Assembly: GCF_037076345.1 (NCBI RefSeq)
Contig: NZ_AP024702.1
Location: forward strand, 3,286,001-3,350,000
Source: Haloferula helveola
GTDB taxonomy: Bacteria; Verrucomicrobiota; Verrucomicrobiia; Verrucomicrobiales; Akkermansiaceae
Direction: 5' to 3'
Length of the DNA: 64,000 bases
Position numbers and translations under genes: made by a program. The notes under the pieces are model-generated. The model was not told the origin of the DNA. It searched no databases and saw only the letters and a program-made list of their open reading frames with translations. Every line of letters starts with the position of its first letter. Within the stretch, counting starts at the first letter, position 1. Positions 39,981 through 49,510 of the stretch are shown in pieces.

Positions 39981-40799
39981 ATGCAGCTGAATTGGAAGGA
40001 TTTTGCCTTGCTTGATGAGCCGGCTGCACCTGCCCGCGGTCTTTTTCCTTGCAGACTCGGCGGCAAATCGCATCCATCAGCAGCAATTCTTGGGTTTTCC
40101 GCCCGAGGCAATCAAAGCTCTGTTGTTGTGAAGCTGCCGTCCGAGGAGCAAATTATCGAAGGTGCTCGACGATGGATCGAGCAGTTCAGGGGAGGTAAAT
40201 CCATAGATGCTCTCTGGAAGGCGTACGAAGAGCGGTGCACGCGGCAAAACGCCAAACCTTTGCTGACCAGTGGACAGTGGAAAACCACGCTGTCTCGCGG
40301 AGAGCGCCGGCCCGACCTTTCGTGGACACGGTTACAGGCCATGGCGGATATTCTGGAAATTCCCTGTCTCCAAATCTTCTTCAGCTTCTGCCAGCGCCCA
40401 ACGATCAGGGACGTGATCCATGGCCACGCGAAAGCCTGGTCGATCAACCGTGACCCGACGGACGGTTCCGAGGGATGTGAGGTGCGTTCTCTGGCCAACA
40501 ACATCGCTTCAAAACTTTCTGTCCGCATTGACTACCTGAAGATCGAGGCTGGGGGCAAGACAGGCTGGAGTCCCCACAACGGGTATGAGTTCGCGTTCGT
40601 TTTCCAAGGCAAAGGCCTGAGGTTTCTCATCGGCGAGAGCGAGGACCGGGATCAGGCGAAACCGTTCCAGGTGCAGGAAGACGAGGCGATCGCGTTTCCT
40701 TCCGGCCTCTGGCATTGCATCGAGAATATCGGTGGTAATGAGGCGATTCTCGCGGTAGCACGCCCGGCCAAATGCAGACCGGTCACGCTGGACGGGTGA
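39981..40799 (+). CDS. XRE-family regulator with C-terminal cupin domain
   Basis: A 272-residue protein. The start at 39981 is uncertain; the frame is open from 39843 (ATG) but that extra part is Arg/Ser-rich. The middle (about 55-135: LWKAYEERCTRQNAKPLLTSGQWKTTLSRGERRPDLSWTRLQAMADIL) reads like a helical DNA-binding region with a weak HTH. The C-terminal 100 residues are a cupin: GWSPHNGYEFAFVFQGKGLRF, EDEAIAFPSGLWHCIENIGGNEAILAVARP (pieces quoted: YEFAFVFQGKG and AIAFPSGLWHCIENIG). XRE-cupin proteins usually control sugar- or stress-related genes; the target here is unknown. Confidence 0.7.
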   Translation: MQLNWKDFALLDEPAAPARGLFPCRLGGKSHPSAAILGFSARGNQSSVVVKLPSEEQIIEGARRWIEQFRGGKSIDALWKAYEERCTRQNAKPLLTSGQWKTTLSRGERRPDLSWTRLQAMADILEIPCLQIFFSFCQRPTIRDVIHGHAKAWSINRDPTDGSEGCEVRSLANNIASKLSVRIDYLKIEAGGKTGWSPHNGYEFAFVFQGKGLRFLIGESEDRDQAKPFQVQEDEAIAFPSGLWHCIENIGGNEAILAVARPAKCRPVTLDG

Positions 40800-40967
40800 C
40801 GCTACCGAAAGGTTTGGGCCAAAAAGGCGCGGGATTGTGATCCGCGGGGGCGCGGCAGGATCGGGATTCCGGTAAGCTTGCCAGCCGGGCGATAGGTTGC
40901 AGTGCGGACTTCCGGGTTCTCTGCCGGATCGATCATCTGTCCCAATGACGGCGGATCGCCGCCCCGG

Positions 40968-41168
40968 TCAGGATTCTTCCGTCTCGGAAAAGTGATGCGC
41001 CTTGCACTCCAGAATGAACTGACCCGCATAACGCACTTCAACCAAGTCGAGCCCCATGTAGGACAGATACATCATCACCTCGGGCAATCGGAGAAGCTGC
41101 TCGACGGTCAACCGACTCTCATTGGGCAAATCGTGAAAGATCACCCGTTTGTTAATTTTGATTGTCAT
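40968..41168 (-). CDS. Small hypothetical protein
   Basis: A 66-residue protein from the ATG at 41168: TIKINKRVIFHDLPNESRLTVEQLLRLPEVMMYLSYMGLDLVEVRY, ending in an acidic tail. It looks like a compact alpha/beta fold. No family recognised. The upstream 41169-41428 stretch has no clear gene or promoter. Confidence 0.45.
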   Translation of the reverse strand: MTIKINKRVIFHDLPNESRLTVEQLLRLPEVMMYLSYMGLDLVEVRYAGQFILECKAHHFSETEES

Positions 41169-41428
41169 TCGTATTTCTCGTAGGTTTTTCCCGGCGTTCA
41201 CACGATCACCGACCAATGACTAACGCACCCATTCAAGAATCGCGCAAGCAACGATTTGAATTAAGTTCTGTAAATTTGCTCGCAAGAACCTCTGCTGGAT
41301 TCGGAATCGGCCCAGATCTTTTGATCGCTTAGCTCGCGATGGCTGCTGCAGACTGCCAGCAGCGTCTTCGAGCTTTCGGGGAAATTGGGCTGTTTCTGGA
41401 ATCTTCTGCCGACGGTTTTCAGTTGTAA

Positions 41429-41762
41429 GGGGAAGGCCTTCCCCTCGCGGCTGCTGCGTGCGCCGCTACCCCATCCAGCAGGGGCACCCCGCAACGCCCC
41501 GAAGACCAGCCGCACCACCGGCACCGGTTGTCCGCCGCTCTCTCTCGCTCGTGCCTCGCTCCCGAGCCGGACGGCCAACCCGTGCCGCCTCCACCCTGCC
41601 ACGGAGGCACCGAAACCCGCATACGCGGGATTCGGCGGGGAAGAGGATCTGCCTCCGGGCTAAGAGGCTCCCGCCTCCCGCGCCCGCAACCCCAATCGCC
41701 GTGACCGTGGCTCGCTGCGCTGCGCCCGCACCATCCCGTCGATTCCGGCTGCGGTTGCTACC
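41429..41762 (+). repeat. 334-bp GC-rich direct repeat, copy 1, upstream of RHS cluster 1
   Basis: The sequence matches 53063-53395 at roughly nine in ten positions by eye, in the same orientation, with several small indels (for example one CT more in a CTCTCTCT run). It begins with a palindrome (GGGGAAGGCCTTCCCC, 41429-41444) and contains other stems kept in both copies: CCCGC/GCGGG with different loops, and GTGCC-CCTCC/GGAGG-CAC. The shared end is GCGGTTGCTACC. Small frames inside are broken by the indels, so it is probably not a gene. It ends 95 bases before the first gene of RHS cluster 1. Confidence 0.8.
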
Positions 41763-41857
41763 GCCGGAGTTGGAGAGCGGGTATGGGTTTCGCACGGAGT
41801 GCCAAACCGCCTCGCGAATTTTCTCGACACCATCGGGGTCACCTGAGATCGGGCGGC

Positions 41858-42643
41858 ATGCTCCTAAGGTACCTTCTGGCCATCCCGGCCGTTTCGATCG
41901 GATTCGCCTCCGCACAGACCGCGGATGATGGCCCATCCACTACCGGAGAGCCCGATGTCGCGGTCACGGAGATTTCGGATGTTCCGCTGTTTACGCCGCC
42001 CGTTGAAGTGCCGCGCATCGCTCCCCGTGAGTTTCGAATCATTCGGGACCGCCGGAATCTGTCGGGTGGACGCGCGGTGGATGCCACCGTTGTCGGGGAC
42101 CCGGGAATTCCCAAGCCTCCGGAGCCTCCACCCTCGGCTCCCTTGACCGAGGAGCAACTGGCGGAATTCGCGAGCTACCATCAGACCTACAAGTTCCTCA
42201 GCATAGGGGCCACGGTCTACAACGGAGAGCTGTCGAGGTTCTCCTGGTCCTACGAAGGACAGCACTACGTCGGCTGGTCGAACATCGACTTTTGCCTCCT
42301 TCAGGGCCTGGGTGACATCGAGAAAGGGGAAACCACATACAGCATGTTCCTCATCGCCGGCCGGATCAATGATCCTCCTCCCGAGAGCGGGCTCACTCTG
42401 GAGATTCCGGAACACCCCGAGCTTCCGAGTGACGAGGTCGCCTTCGTGGTGACGCAGGGAGATCCGGCCAACGATGACGCGCTCCAAGGGATTGTCGCCC
42501 TGCATGAGATCTACGTGACCCGAAAGGACGAACTTGTGATTGCCCACGAGAAGAATCTTGAGAACGCCCGGCAGGCCAAAGCGTGGAGGGATGCGAACCC
42601 TCCCCAGCCAAAGGACATCAAAGTGAATTTCTGGCGCCGCTGA
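41858..42643 (+). CDS. Secreted hypothetical protein, first gene of RHS cluster 1
   Basis: A 261-residue protein from the ATG at 41858, which opens into a signal peptide (MLLRYLLAIPAVSIGFASAQ). The mature N-terminal part is Pro-rich (GDPGIPKPPEPPPSAPLTEEQ) and the C-terminal part has FLSIGATVYNGELSRFSWSYEGQHYVGWSNIDF, quoted in two pieces: GATVYNGELSRFSWSYEG and YVGWSNIDF. I do not recognise the fold. Seven bases separate it from the next gene, so the four genes up to the RHS protein's small follower probably form one transcript. Unknown function; may help RHS export or assembly. Confidence 0.6.
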   Translation: MLLRYLLAIPAVSIGFASAQTADDGPSTTGEPDVAVTEISDVPLFTPPVEVPRIAPREFRIIRDRRNLSGGRAVDATVVGDPGIPKPPEPPPSAPLTEEQLAEFASYHQTYKFLSIGATVYNGELSRFSWSYEGQHYVGWSNIDFCLLQGLGDIEKGETTYSMFLIAGRINDPPPESGLTLEIPEHPELPSDEVAFVVTQGDPANDDALQGIVALHEIYVTRKDELVIAHEKNLENARQAKAWRDANPPQPKDIKVNFWRR

Positions 42644-42650
42644 TCTGCAT

Positions 42651-43328
42651 ATGAAACTCCCGATCCTACTCGGTCTCCTATCCGCCTGCACCGCCTTCGG
42701 CCAAGGGCCCGTCCTCCCCGAGCCTCTGATCGAAGCCGGGGGCGAGGGTTCATTCGAAGTCAACTGGCACGGGGAGGACGACCACGTCTACTTCCTCCAG
42801 TTCTCCGACAATCTGTCGGATTGGTTCTATTGTCCGGACATCCGGGAAGGTTTCGACGAGTCGATTGCCTACGGCTTCTGGAGCAACTCGCCGGCACTCT
42901 TCCTTCGCGTGCAAACGACGAACCAGAGCTATAGCAATCCGGTCCTTGAGGATTTCGACTCGGACGGCATCGCGAATTGGGTCGAGGTTGAGCTTCTGAG
43001 TTCGGATCCTCTGAATGCCGACAGCGATGGCGACACCATCGGTGACGCAGCGGAAGATACCGACGGCGACGGCATCCTTGACGTCAACGAAGCCCTCTGG
43101 GGCGTCAGCAGCCACTACCTTGCCGATACCGACGGCGACGGGCTGGACGACGCTACGGAGCTGGCTCTAGGCCTGAACCCCCTGATTGCCGATACCGATT
43201 TTGACGGGACTGGCGACGCCACCGACAACCTCGGACTCGTGGCCAACGGCACCGTGCCGACCGATCCAACCCCTTCCGCCGGACCAACCATCACGATCCT
43301 GACTCCCGGCGTGACCCTTCTTCCCTGA
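42651..43328 (+). CDS. Secreted thrombospondin type-3 repeat protein
   Basis: A 225-residue protein with a signal peptide (MKLPILLGLLSACTAFGQG). The first domain (about 25-95) is a beta-sandwich of the type found in Verrucomicrobia surface proteins (FEVNWHGEDDHVYFLQFSDNLSDWF, quoted as GEDDHVYFLQFSDNLSDW). From about residue 100 on there are calcium-type repeats D-x-D-x-D-G-x-x-D: DFDSDGIANWVEVEL, DADSDGDTIGDAAEDTDGDG, DTDGDGLDDATELALGLNPL (20 residues or fewer each). It lies 8 bases before the RHS gene. Likely surface or secreted; role inferred as an accessory to the RHS protein. Confidence 0.75.
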   Translation: MKLPILLGLLSACTAFGQGPVLPEPLIEAGGEGSFEVNWHGEDDHVYFLQFSDNLSDWFYCPDIREGFDESIAYGFWSNSPALFLRVQTTNQSYSNPVLEDFDSDGIANWVEVELLSSDPLNADSDGDTIGDAAEDTDGDGILDVNEALWGVSSHYLADTDGDGLDDATELALGLNPLIADTDFDGTGDATDNLGLVANGTVPTDPTPSAGPTITILTPGVTLLP

Positions 43329-43335
43329 TTACCCG

Positions 43336-46300
43336 ATGAGACCCCATGCCTTCGCAGGTCTGCTGACCCTTTGCGCCCTCGTATCGAGCCCGGCTGAGGA
43401 GCCGGTGCCTGCCCCTGAAGCCATCCCTGCCGATGCTCTGACCGAGCTGCGTTACCGCAGCGTGTTGCCAATGCCTTACTTCGAGGAGAATGGGCAACCG
43501 CAGGCCGCCGAGCTCGAGGCGCTGCAGGCTGCGATCTCCGCTTGGAAAAAGGGAGAGGACAAAGAGGACCGTCTCGGCCCCTTGAAGGGCTTTGTCGAGG
43601 CCCACCCCGCCGGAACGTTCCGACTTTGGGTGGAGGCATCGATTGCCGACGAGCTTTACAGATCCGGGCGCTACAGTGCGGCCCTTCGCTCATGGGAATC
43701 GGCTTGGAGCCGCTCGAAAGGAATGTTCGAGAGCAAACCACGGCAGAAGGCGTACGCCGGACGCGTGGGTGTCGAACTGGGCGGGCTCTATGCCCGGCTC
43801 GGCAGGAAGCACGATCTCGGGCGACTGCTGCAGGACCTGGACGGATTCGCTCTGATCGGACCGGATACCGAGAAGCGCCAACGGATCAGGGAGGCCTACA
43901 CGCAGATGGGCCTGCACCCGGAGCGGTCGTTCAACTGCGGTCCGTTCGCACTCGCGAACGCTCTGGAGTCCACCGATGTCGAGCGCAAGGTCGTGGCCGA
44001 GATCCGCAACACGCCGGGGGATGGGGGCGGATTCACGTTGGCTGACCTCAAGGCGATGCTCGATGAGCACGGGTTGAAGTGGCAGGTCGCACGCCTCGGC
44101 GAAGAGGGGAAGCCGGTGTTTCCCTGTGTGGTCCACTGGCATGCGGACCACTATGCAGCAGCCCTGAAGTCGCGTGGCAGCAAGGTGCTGGTGGTCGATC
44201 CGACCTTTGAGGTTCGGAAGTGGATTCCGATGGATGAGTTTCTGGCCGAGTCCAGCGGCTCGTTCCTGATCCCCGGAGAGCAGCCTCCTTCGGGATGGGA
44301 GGCGCTCAGCCAGTCGGAGATGGCTTCGGTCAATGGCCGGGGTGCCCCCGAAGCCAAGGATGACGACGATGACGGCTGCGAGAAGTCATGCGGTGGAGGT
44401 TCGGGCATGCCCTACTACGGCTACGACGAGTTCTCCCTCGGGATCATGATCCGCGACACGCCGCTCGTCATGGAGACCCCGTTCGGGCCGGGCATGCAGT
44501 TCACCCTGACCTACAAGGAGAACTCCAAGGTCCGCGACGACCCGAACATGCCTTTCAGCAACGTCGGAACCAAATGGAGCTTCAACTTCCATTCATTCAT
44601 CCGCCAGGACGACGTCGATACCTCGAAGTACCGTCTTTACCTGCCCGGCGGACGGCAGGAGACCCACGTCCATAACGGGACGGATTTCGATCTCAACCGG
44701 ATGTCCCACGCGCAGCTTACCACGATCACCGGTGGGTACAAGCGGACGTCCAACGATGGATTTGAGATGCTGTTCACGAAGTTGTCTGACGACACGGAAC
44801 GTCACTACCTGACCGAACTGCGTGATCCGCAAGGGAACTCCCTCACGCTCAGCTACATCGCAGGTCCGAGCAGTGTCGGAGACCTGCTGGATGAGGTTGC
44901 AGACGGCTTCGGCCGCAAGCTCGTCTTCAAGTATGAGGAGGCCGGCGAACCGTGGCTCGTGAGCCGTGTCGTTGAGAAGGTGGGCGCCACCGAGTGCCGG
45001 GAAGTCTCACTCGACTACGCGGACGGCGAGCTTGCCGGAATCACCGACGCGGAGGGCATCTATTCGAGCTTCGGATACGCGGACGCGACCGATCTTAGCG
45101 CGGTCTCCTCGATGACCACCCCGTATGGAACGACCCGGTTCGACAAGACCTCGTTCACGCGTCCGTTCGGCAGCCCCGCCAACGACCTCTACTTCTCCAC
45201 CCTTACGATTACCGACCCCGTTGGTCTGCAGGAGAAGCTGCTCTATGCCCCTTTCGTCGATGACGACGCGTTCCCAGAGGTCGACGAGAGTGCTTTCGAC
45301 CAGCTCGACAACACCAACAACCCATTCTGGCCGGAGAGCAACGTTTGGGTCCGGGATGCCTACCTGAACGAGGCGGTCACATTTCATTGGGACAAGAAGG
45401 CCAACAAGTACCACCCGCCGAACTTCCAGACCGGCAAGAATTTCGAGTTCTCAAGCTTCACGGTGTGGATGCTCGGCTATGTTCCGTCGCTGGGGATCTA
45501 CAAGACCATGCCCTACGTGGACGCCACCAAAACTCCGCTGACGGAGTGGCAGCTGGCTGATTACCCCGACGATACGCCCGCCGAGGATCTTCCGACTGAT
45601 CCGGTCGACTTTCTCCCGATCGCCGAGGGAATGATGGTCAGGAACGAGTCCGGAGCCCTTACGCCCGCCATCTCAAGATTCGAATACACCTCGACGGGAT
45701 TGGTGAAAGTGGCAACCGATCCACTCGGCCGCCGTCTGGAGTACATTTACGCCGGCAACGGAATCGACGTGGAGGAAGTATGGGTTGGAGAACCCACGGG
45801 CGGGAACCCGGGCGAGTATCAGACGAGCGGAATGGTTTACGGAGGAAGTGTCAGCTACCTGCCCACCGAGATTTACGATGCGGCCAACAACAAAACCACC
45901 ATCGTCTACAATTCGAAGGGTCAGGTGACCCAGGTTACGAATGCTCTCAACGAAATTCTCGACTTTACCTACGGATGGCCGACCGGATTCACGGATCCAA
46001 CGCCGGGATCTACCGCCGCCGACAACGACGGATTTCTGCAATCGATCAAACTGACTGACTCGGCCAACAGTCTCTCGGCAGTAACCGTTCTTTCACTGAC
46101 CTACCACGACAACACCGGCTACGTTCACACGGCTACGGACTCTCTGACCGGACTGGTGACCACGTTCAACACCTACGATGACCTCGGCAGAGTCACCAAG
46201 GTGACGCATCCGGACCAGAGCACCGAGGAGTATTTCTACGAGCTCGATGGGGTGAAGTATCTCGATCCGGTTCGACATCTGAACCGGGAAGGCATGAACA

Positions 46301-48738
46301 CCCACTATGCCTACAACGGGAATCGCCAACTGATCTCGATCATCGATCCCGAAATGCGGAATACCCGCATCAAGTGGTGCTCCTGCGGGCACATGGAGGC
46401 CATTACCGATGCCCTCGGGCGGCATACGGAGTGGAAGCGGGACCTGCTCGGGCGGGTCACCCGAAAAATCCTGCCCGATGGTAAGGAGATCTCTTACACC
46501 TACGAGGGGGAGAGCGGCCGGCTGGACACGGTCACCTATCCGGAGGAACAAGGCGGGGCGAACGCGTCCGTTGACTTTGATTGGCATCTGGACGGCCAGC
46601 TTGCCGAGAAGAGCCATCCGGGCGACACCGACCCCTTCTTCGCGCAATTTACCTACGACGACCTCCTCGGTCGAATGCAGACGGCGAAGTGGTATGACGA
46701 AGACGGCGTCCAGCAGACCACGAGCTATGGCTACCATTCGCTGGTCAGCGCTCTTGGGAGCGGGCAGACCGGGAACCTGGGTGCGGGTCTGCTCCATACG
46801 GTGGACGGGCCGTGGGCGGACGACACCGTGGTCCACTCGTACGATGCGCTGAACCGACGGATCGGCACTCAGATTGCCGACGACGGCTCCCCTTGGGCCA
46901 ATCCCACCTTCAGTTGGGCGATCTCGACCATCGATGGGCTGGGACGCATCACCCAGCACGTGAACGACATGGGAACCTTCACGACCGCTTACACCGGCAC
47001 CGACACGCGACCGGATTCGGTCACACGCGGATCCTTCCAGACGCTCTACAACTACCTTCCGTCCAATCAGGGCGGTTTCCTGAGCCAGATCCACAACAAG
47101 CACGGAAGCACGACGATCTCGAAGTTCGACTACACCTATACTCCGGATGGGAAGATCGCCACATGGACGAAGGAACAGGGCGGAACGGTCAAATTCATGG
47201 AATTCGTCCACGATCTTGCCGGCCAACTGACCAAAGCCACCATCCGCCAGACCAACGCATCGGGAGCCATTCTCGAGACCTTGGGATACGGCTACGATCG
47301 CGCAGGCAACCGGACGGCAAAGACGGTCGATGGAGAACCGTTCACCGCGAACTTCAATTCCCGGAACCAGCTCACGACCGGCGACTTTCTCGGTGAAGTC
47401 CCGTTCGTTGGTGAAATGGACGAATGGGCCGAGGTCGAGGTTACAGCGGGCGGCGAAACCAAGGAGGCCCGGGTCCGCGAGTTCGGTTCGAGCTGGATCT
47501 TCGAGACGAAAGTGCCGCTGGAGAGCGACGGCACGACCCAGGTTGATGTTCAGGCGACCGACGTCACCAGTAACGTGACAAGTAAGAGCTACCGGATCGA
47601 CTCCGGCAGCGGCCAGTGGGCGAGCCTGACATACGACGACAACGGGAACACGGTCAGTCGGACCGTAGATGGGGTCACTACGACCTATACATGGGACAGG
47701 GAGAATCGCCTTGAGACGGTAAGTGTTGGCGGAGTTACCGAGCGCTTCGTCTACAATGCGACTGGCGAACGCGTGAAGATCATCCGGGATCCGGGCGGCG
47801 CGGGGGAGGTTGAGCGGAGATTTGTGTGGATAGGAGGGATCCGTCCAGCGCAGGAACGCAGCGGCTCGAATGTGATTGTGTCAAAATTCCATGCCGAAGG
47901 TGAACTGCGCCGCAACTCCTCGACCTTTGACGACTATTTGTATTGCCGAGACCACCTAGGTAGTGTGCGCGAATTTGTTGCATCGAGTGGCTCGGTTGTG
48001 GCGTGCCGAGACTACTCGCCGTATGGGATTCTAGACCAGATAGGCTCTCCGACGTTAGAGCCCTCTCTGGGATATGCAGGCTACTTCAATCACGAGCTGT
48101 CCAGCAATTACCTAACAGCTTATCGCGCTTACGACCCATCCCTTGGGAGATGGGTTTCATCCGATCCCTGGGAGTCGATTGTAGGCACCGCGGCTGAGAG
48201 GTTGCCTGAGGGGCCAAATCTCTATGGATATGTTGGGAATTCTGTGCTGTCGAGCCTCGATCCTCTCGGTTTGCGAGAATATGGTCTCGGTATTAATGGG
48301 GTCGCTGCTGCAGTTGGTGGTGGGTGTGGCGAACTAGGAATCTATATATCAGGAGACTCATCTAAGCCGCTTCTGGATAGAATCGGGTTATACGGCGGAG
48401 TAGGAGCCGTCGTTGGCTTTGACATCGGCGTTGGGCTTACGGCCTCAGCCTATGCGGACGGTGATCTCGCTGGGCGCACCACCAACGTTGGAGCAGGATT
48501 GGGGCCGTTTGGTGTCGGATTGGGGCAGCCTTCGGATGGGGGGGACTTATTTGATGAAGCAGGTAAGGCGATTAGTGAGGTCGTGAATGGCACCGGGGAA
48601 AACAAAGGAGGCGCCTGTGCGAGTGTTAATTTGGGAGCGCCGGTTGCGGCTACGGCAAGTCGCACCCACACGGGAGTCCTCACTCCCGGTGATGTGGTCA
48701 GAGCGATTGGTGGGTTTATCAAATCAATAATTCCATGA
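43336..48738 (+). CDS. RHS-repeat protein with N-terminal C39-like cysteine protease and glycine-rich tip
   Basis: An 1800-residue secreted giant. A signal peptide (about 1-19, ending SSPAEE) is followed by a helical segment, then a C39-type papain-like domain: SFNCGPFALANAL (Cys201), VVHWHADHYAAAL (His272) and LVVDPTF (Asp288). A Cys-rich acidic stretch (DDDDDGCEKSCGGG, about 345) leads to the wrapping domain with YD-type RHS repeats (about 360-1590, e.g. FTYGW, YDDLGRVTKV, YDALNRR, YDRAGNRTAK). The core ends AYDPSLGRWVSSDP...NLYGYVGNSVLSSLDPLGL (about 1595-1648). The last 150 residues are Gly-rich (GVAAAVGGGCGELGIYISGD, VGAVVGFDIGVGLTASAYADG), perhaps membrane-active; this tip is AT-richer than the rest, as exchanged RHS tips are. 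It is a polymorphic-toxin-type protein; the toxin activity is unknown. Confidence 0.88.
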   Translation: MRPHAFAGLLTLCALVSSPAEEPVPAPEAIPADALTELRYRSVLPMPYFEENGQPQAAELEALQAAISAWKKGEDKEDRLGPLKGFVEAHPAGTFRLWVEASIADELYRSGRYSAALRSWESAWSRSKGMFESKPRQKAYAGRVGVELGGLYARLGRKHDLGRLLQDLDGFALIGPDTEKRQRIREAYTQMGLHPERSFNCGPFALANALESTDVERKVVAEIRNTPGDGGGFTLADLKAMLDEHGLKWQVARLGEEGKPVFPCVVHWHADHYAAALKSRGSKVLVVDPTFEVRKWIPMDEFLAESSGSFLIPGEQPPSGWEALSQSEMASVNGRGAPEAKDDDDDGCEKSCGGGSGMPYYGYDEFSLGIMIRDTPLVMETPFGPGMQFTLTYKENSKVRDDPNMPFSNVGTKWSFNFHSFIRQDDVDTSKYRLYLPGGRQETHVHNGTDFDLNRMSHAQLTTITGGYKRTSNDGFEMLFTKLSDDTERHYLTELRDPQGNSLTLSYIAGPSSVGDLLDEVADGFGRKLVFKYEEAGEPWLVSRVVEKVGATECREVSLDYADGELAGITDAEGIYSSFGYADATDLSAVSSMTTPYGTTRFDKTSFTRPFGSPANDLYFSTLTITDPVGLQEKLLYAPFVDDDAFPEVDESAFDQLDNTNNPFWPESNVWVRDAYLNEAVTFHWDKKANKYHPPNFQTGKNFEFSSFTVWMLGYVPSLGIYKTMPYVDATKTPLTEWQLADYPDDTPAEDLPTDPVDFLPIAEGMMVRNESGALTPAISRFEYTSTGLVKVATDPLGRRLEYIYAGNGIDVEEVWVGEPTGGNPGEYQTSGMVYGGSVSYLPTEIYDAANNKTTIVYNSKGQVTQVTNALNEILDFTYGWPTGFTDPTPGSTAADNDGFLQSIKLTDSANSLSAVTVLSLTYHDNTGYVHTATDSLTGLVTTFNTYDDLGRVTKVTHPDQSTEEYFYELDGVKYLDPVRHLNREGMNTHYAYNGNRQLISIIDPEMRNTRIKWCSCGHMEAITDALGRHTEWKRDLLGRVTRKILPDGKEISYTYEGESGRLDTVTYPEEQGGANASVDFDWHLDGQLAEKSHPGDTDPFFAQFTYDDLLGRMQTAKWYDEDGVQQTTSYGYHSLVSALGSGQTGNLGAGLLHTVDGPWADDTVVHSYDALNRRIGTQIADDGSPWANPTFSWAISTIDGLGRITQHVNDMGTFTTAYTGTDTRPDSVTRGSFQTLYNYLPSNQGGFLSQIHNKHGSTTISKFDYTYTPDGKIATWTKEQGGTVKFMEFVHDLAGQLTKATIRQTNASGAILETLGYGYDRAGNRTAKTVDGEPFTANFNSRNQLTTGDFLGEVPFVGEMDEWAEVEVTAGGETKEARVREFGSSWIFETKVPLESDGTTQVDVQATDVTSNVTSKSYRIDSGSGQWASLTYDDNGNTVSRTVDGVTTTYTWDRENRLETVSVGGVTERFVYNATGERVKIIRDPGGAGEVERRFVWIGGIRPAQERSGSNVIVSKFHAEGELRRNSSTFDDYLYCRDHLGSVREFVASSGSVVACRDYSPYGILDQIGSPTLEPSLGYAGYFNHELSSNYLTAYRAYDPSLGRWVSSDPWESIVGTAAERLPEGPNLYGYVGNSVLSSLDPLGLREYGLGINGVAAAVGGGCGELGIYISGDSSKPLLDRIGLYGGVGAVVGFDIGVGLTASAYADGDLAGRTTNVGAGLGPFGVGLGQPSDGGDLFDEAGKAISEVVNGTGENKGGACASVNLGAPVAATASRTHTGVLTPGDVVRAIGGFIKSIIP

Positions 48739-48742
48739 TGCC

Positions 48743-49240
48743 TTGACTGTCATTATCAAGCTATGGAGGGGGCTCACGTCGCTCCTGTTTCCACCAATGA
48801 TTCGGAGAGTTTTTTCGACTACAAGGTGTTTCGAAGTAGATGTTGCTAGTCTGGGTGAAGTGGCGCAGGACCTCAAAGGTTTGCCGCAGTCGTTGGTGGT
48901 CTGTCTTGGCGATGAGCCTGATAGTGTTGAGGTTCGATCATGCCAACCTTTTTGGGTGAACTGGCTGCAGGCCGAATTCATCATTAGACGGGAGGCAGGT
49001 CAGTCGAAGATCACCTGCTTCATGACCTATGATGTAGCCGCGAAAGTATTGGTAATAACTTCACTAATCTTAGTCGCCGTAACATCGATCCTCGCGTTGA
49101 AGTGGGTGGGGTTGGCCGTGCTGCTGCTAGCAATCAATCTTTTTTCGGTTGCCTTAGCGATATTTGATATGCCGAATCGGGCAGTCCTCAGAACCCTCAG
49201 CAATCAGCTCGTAAGTGTGGGGTGTCAGGATCCATGTTGA
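48743..49240 (+). CDS. Small membrane protein after RHS 1, possible immunity
   Basis: A 165-residue protein if the TTG at 48743 is used; an ATG at 48797 gives 147 residues. It starts within five bases of the RHS stop. The N-terminal half has EVDVASLGEVAQDLKGLPQSLVVCLG; the C-terminal half carries two predicted membrane helices (about 100-118, VLVITSLILVAVTSILAL, and about 121-140, VGLAVLLLAINLFSVALAIF). A membrane protein right after a glycine-rich RHS tip fits an immunity protein against a membrane-active toxin; that is inference from position and topology only. Confidence 0.5.
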   Translation: MTVIIKLWRGLTSLLFPPMIRRVFSTTRCFEVDVASLGEVAQDLKGLPQSLVVCLGDEPDSVEVRSCQPFWVNWLQAEFIIRREAGQSKITCFMTYDVAAKVLVITSLILVAVTSILALKWVGLAVLLLAINLFSVALAIFDMPNRAVLRTLSNQLVSVGCQDPC

Positions 49241-49510
49241 CCGAGTGTCCTATCCCTCATCGTTTGCCTTCATGCACGCGGAGCTTATGTGCAATGATGT
49301 GGGAATTCAGTTCATATGCTTTGCCAAGGGTGTTTGGTCGAAACGGTGGGGCCTGCGGAAGTCATGAGGAGGGCCTAGATCTAGATCCACAACTGACGAT
49401 CGGCGTCGATATTGGCCCTCACGGGCCGGAATATCAGGCTCTGATGCGCTATGCGAATTTTCTTTGGCCGGATGACGGGTCCGTTTCGGAAAAGGCTTCC
49501 GGCAAGCAGG

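Noticed and set aside
41385..41663. Open frames inside the 334-bp repeats (also 53038-53337)
   Set aside because: The two copies differ by indels that shift the frame, so the shared sequence is not kept as a protein.
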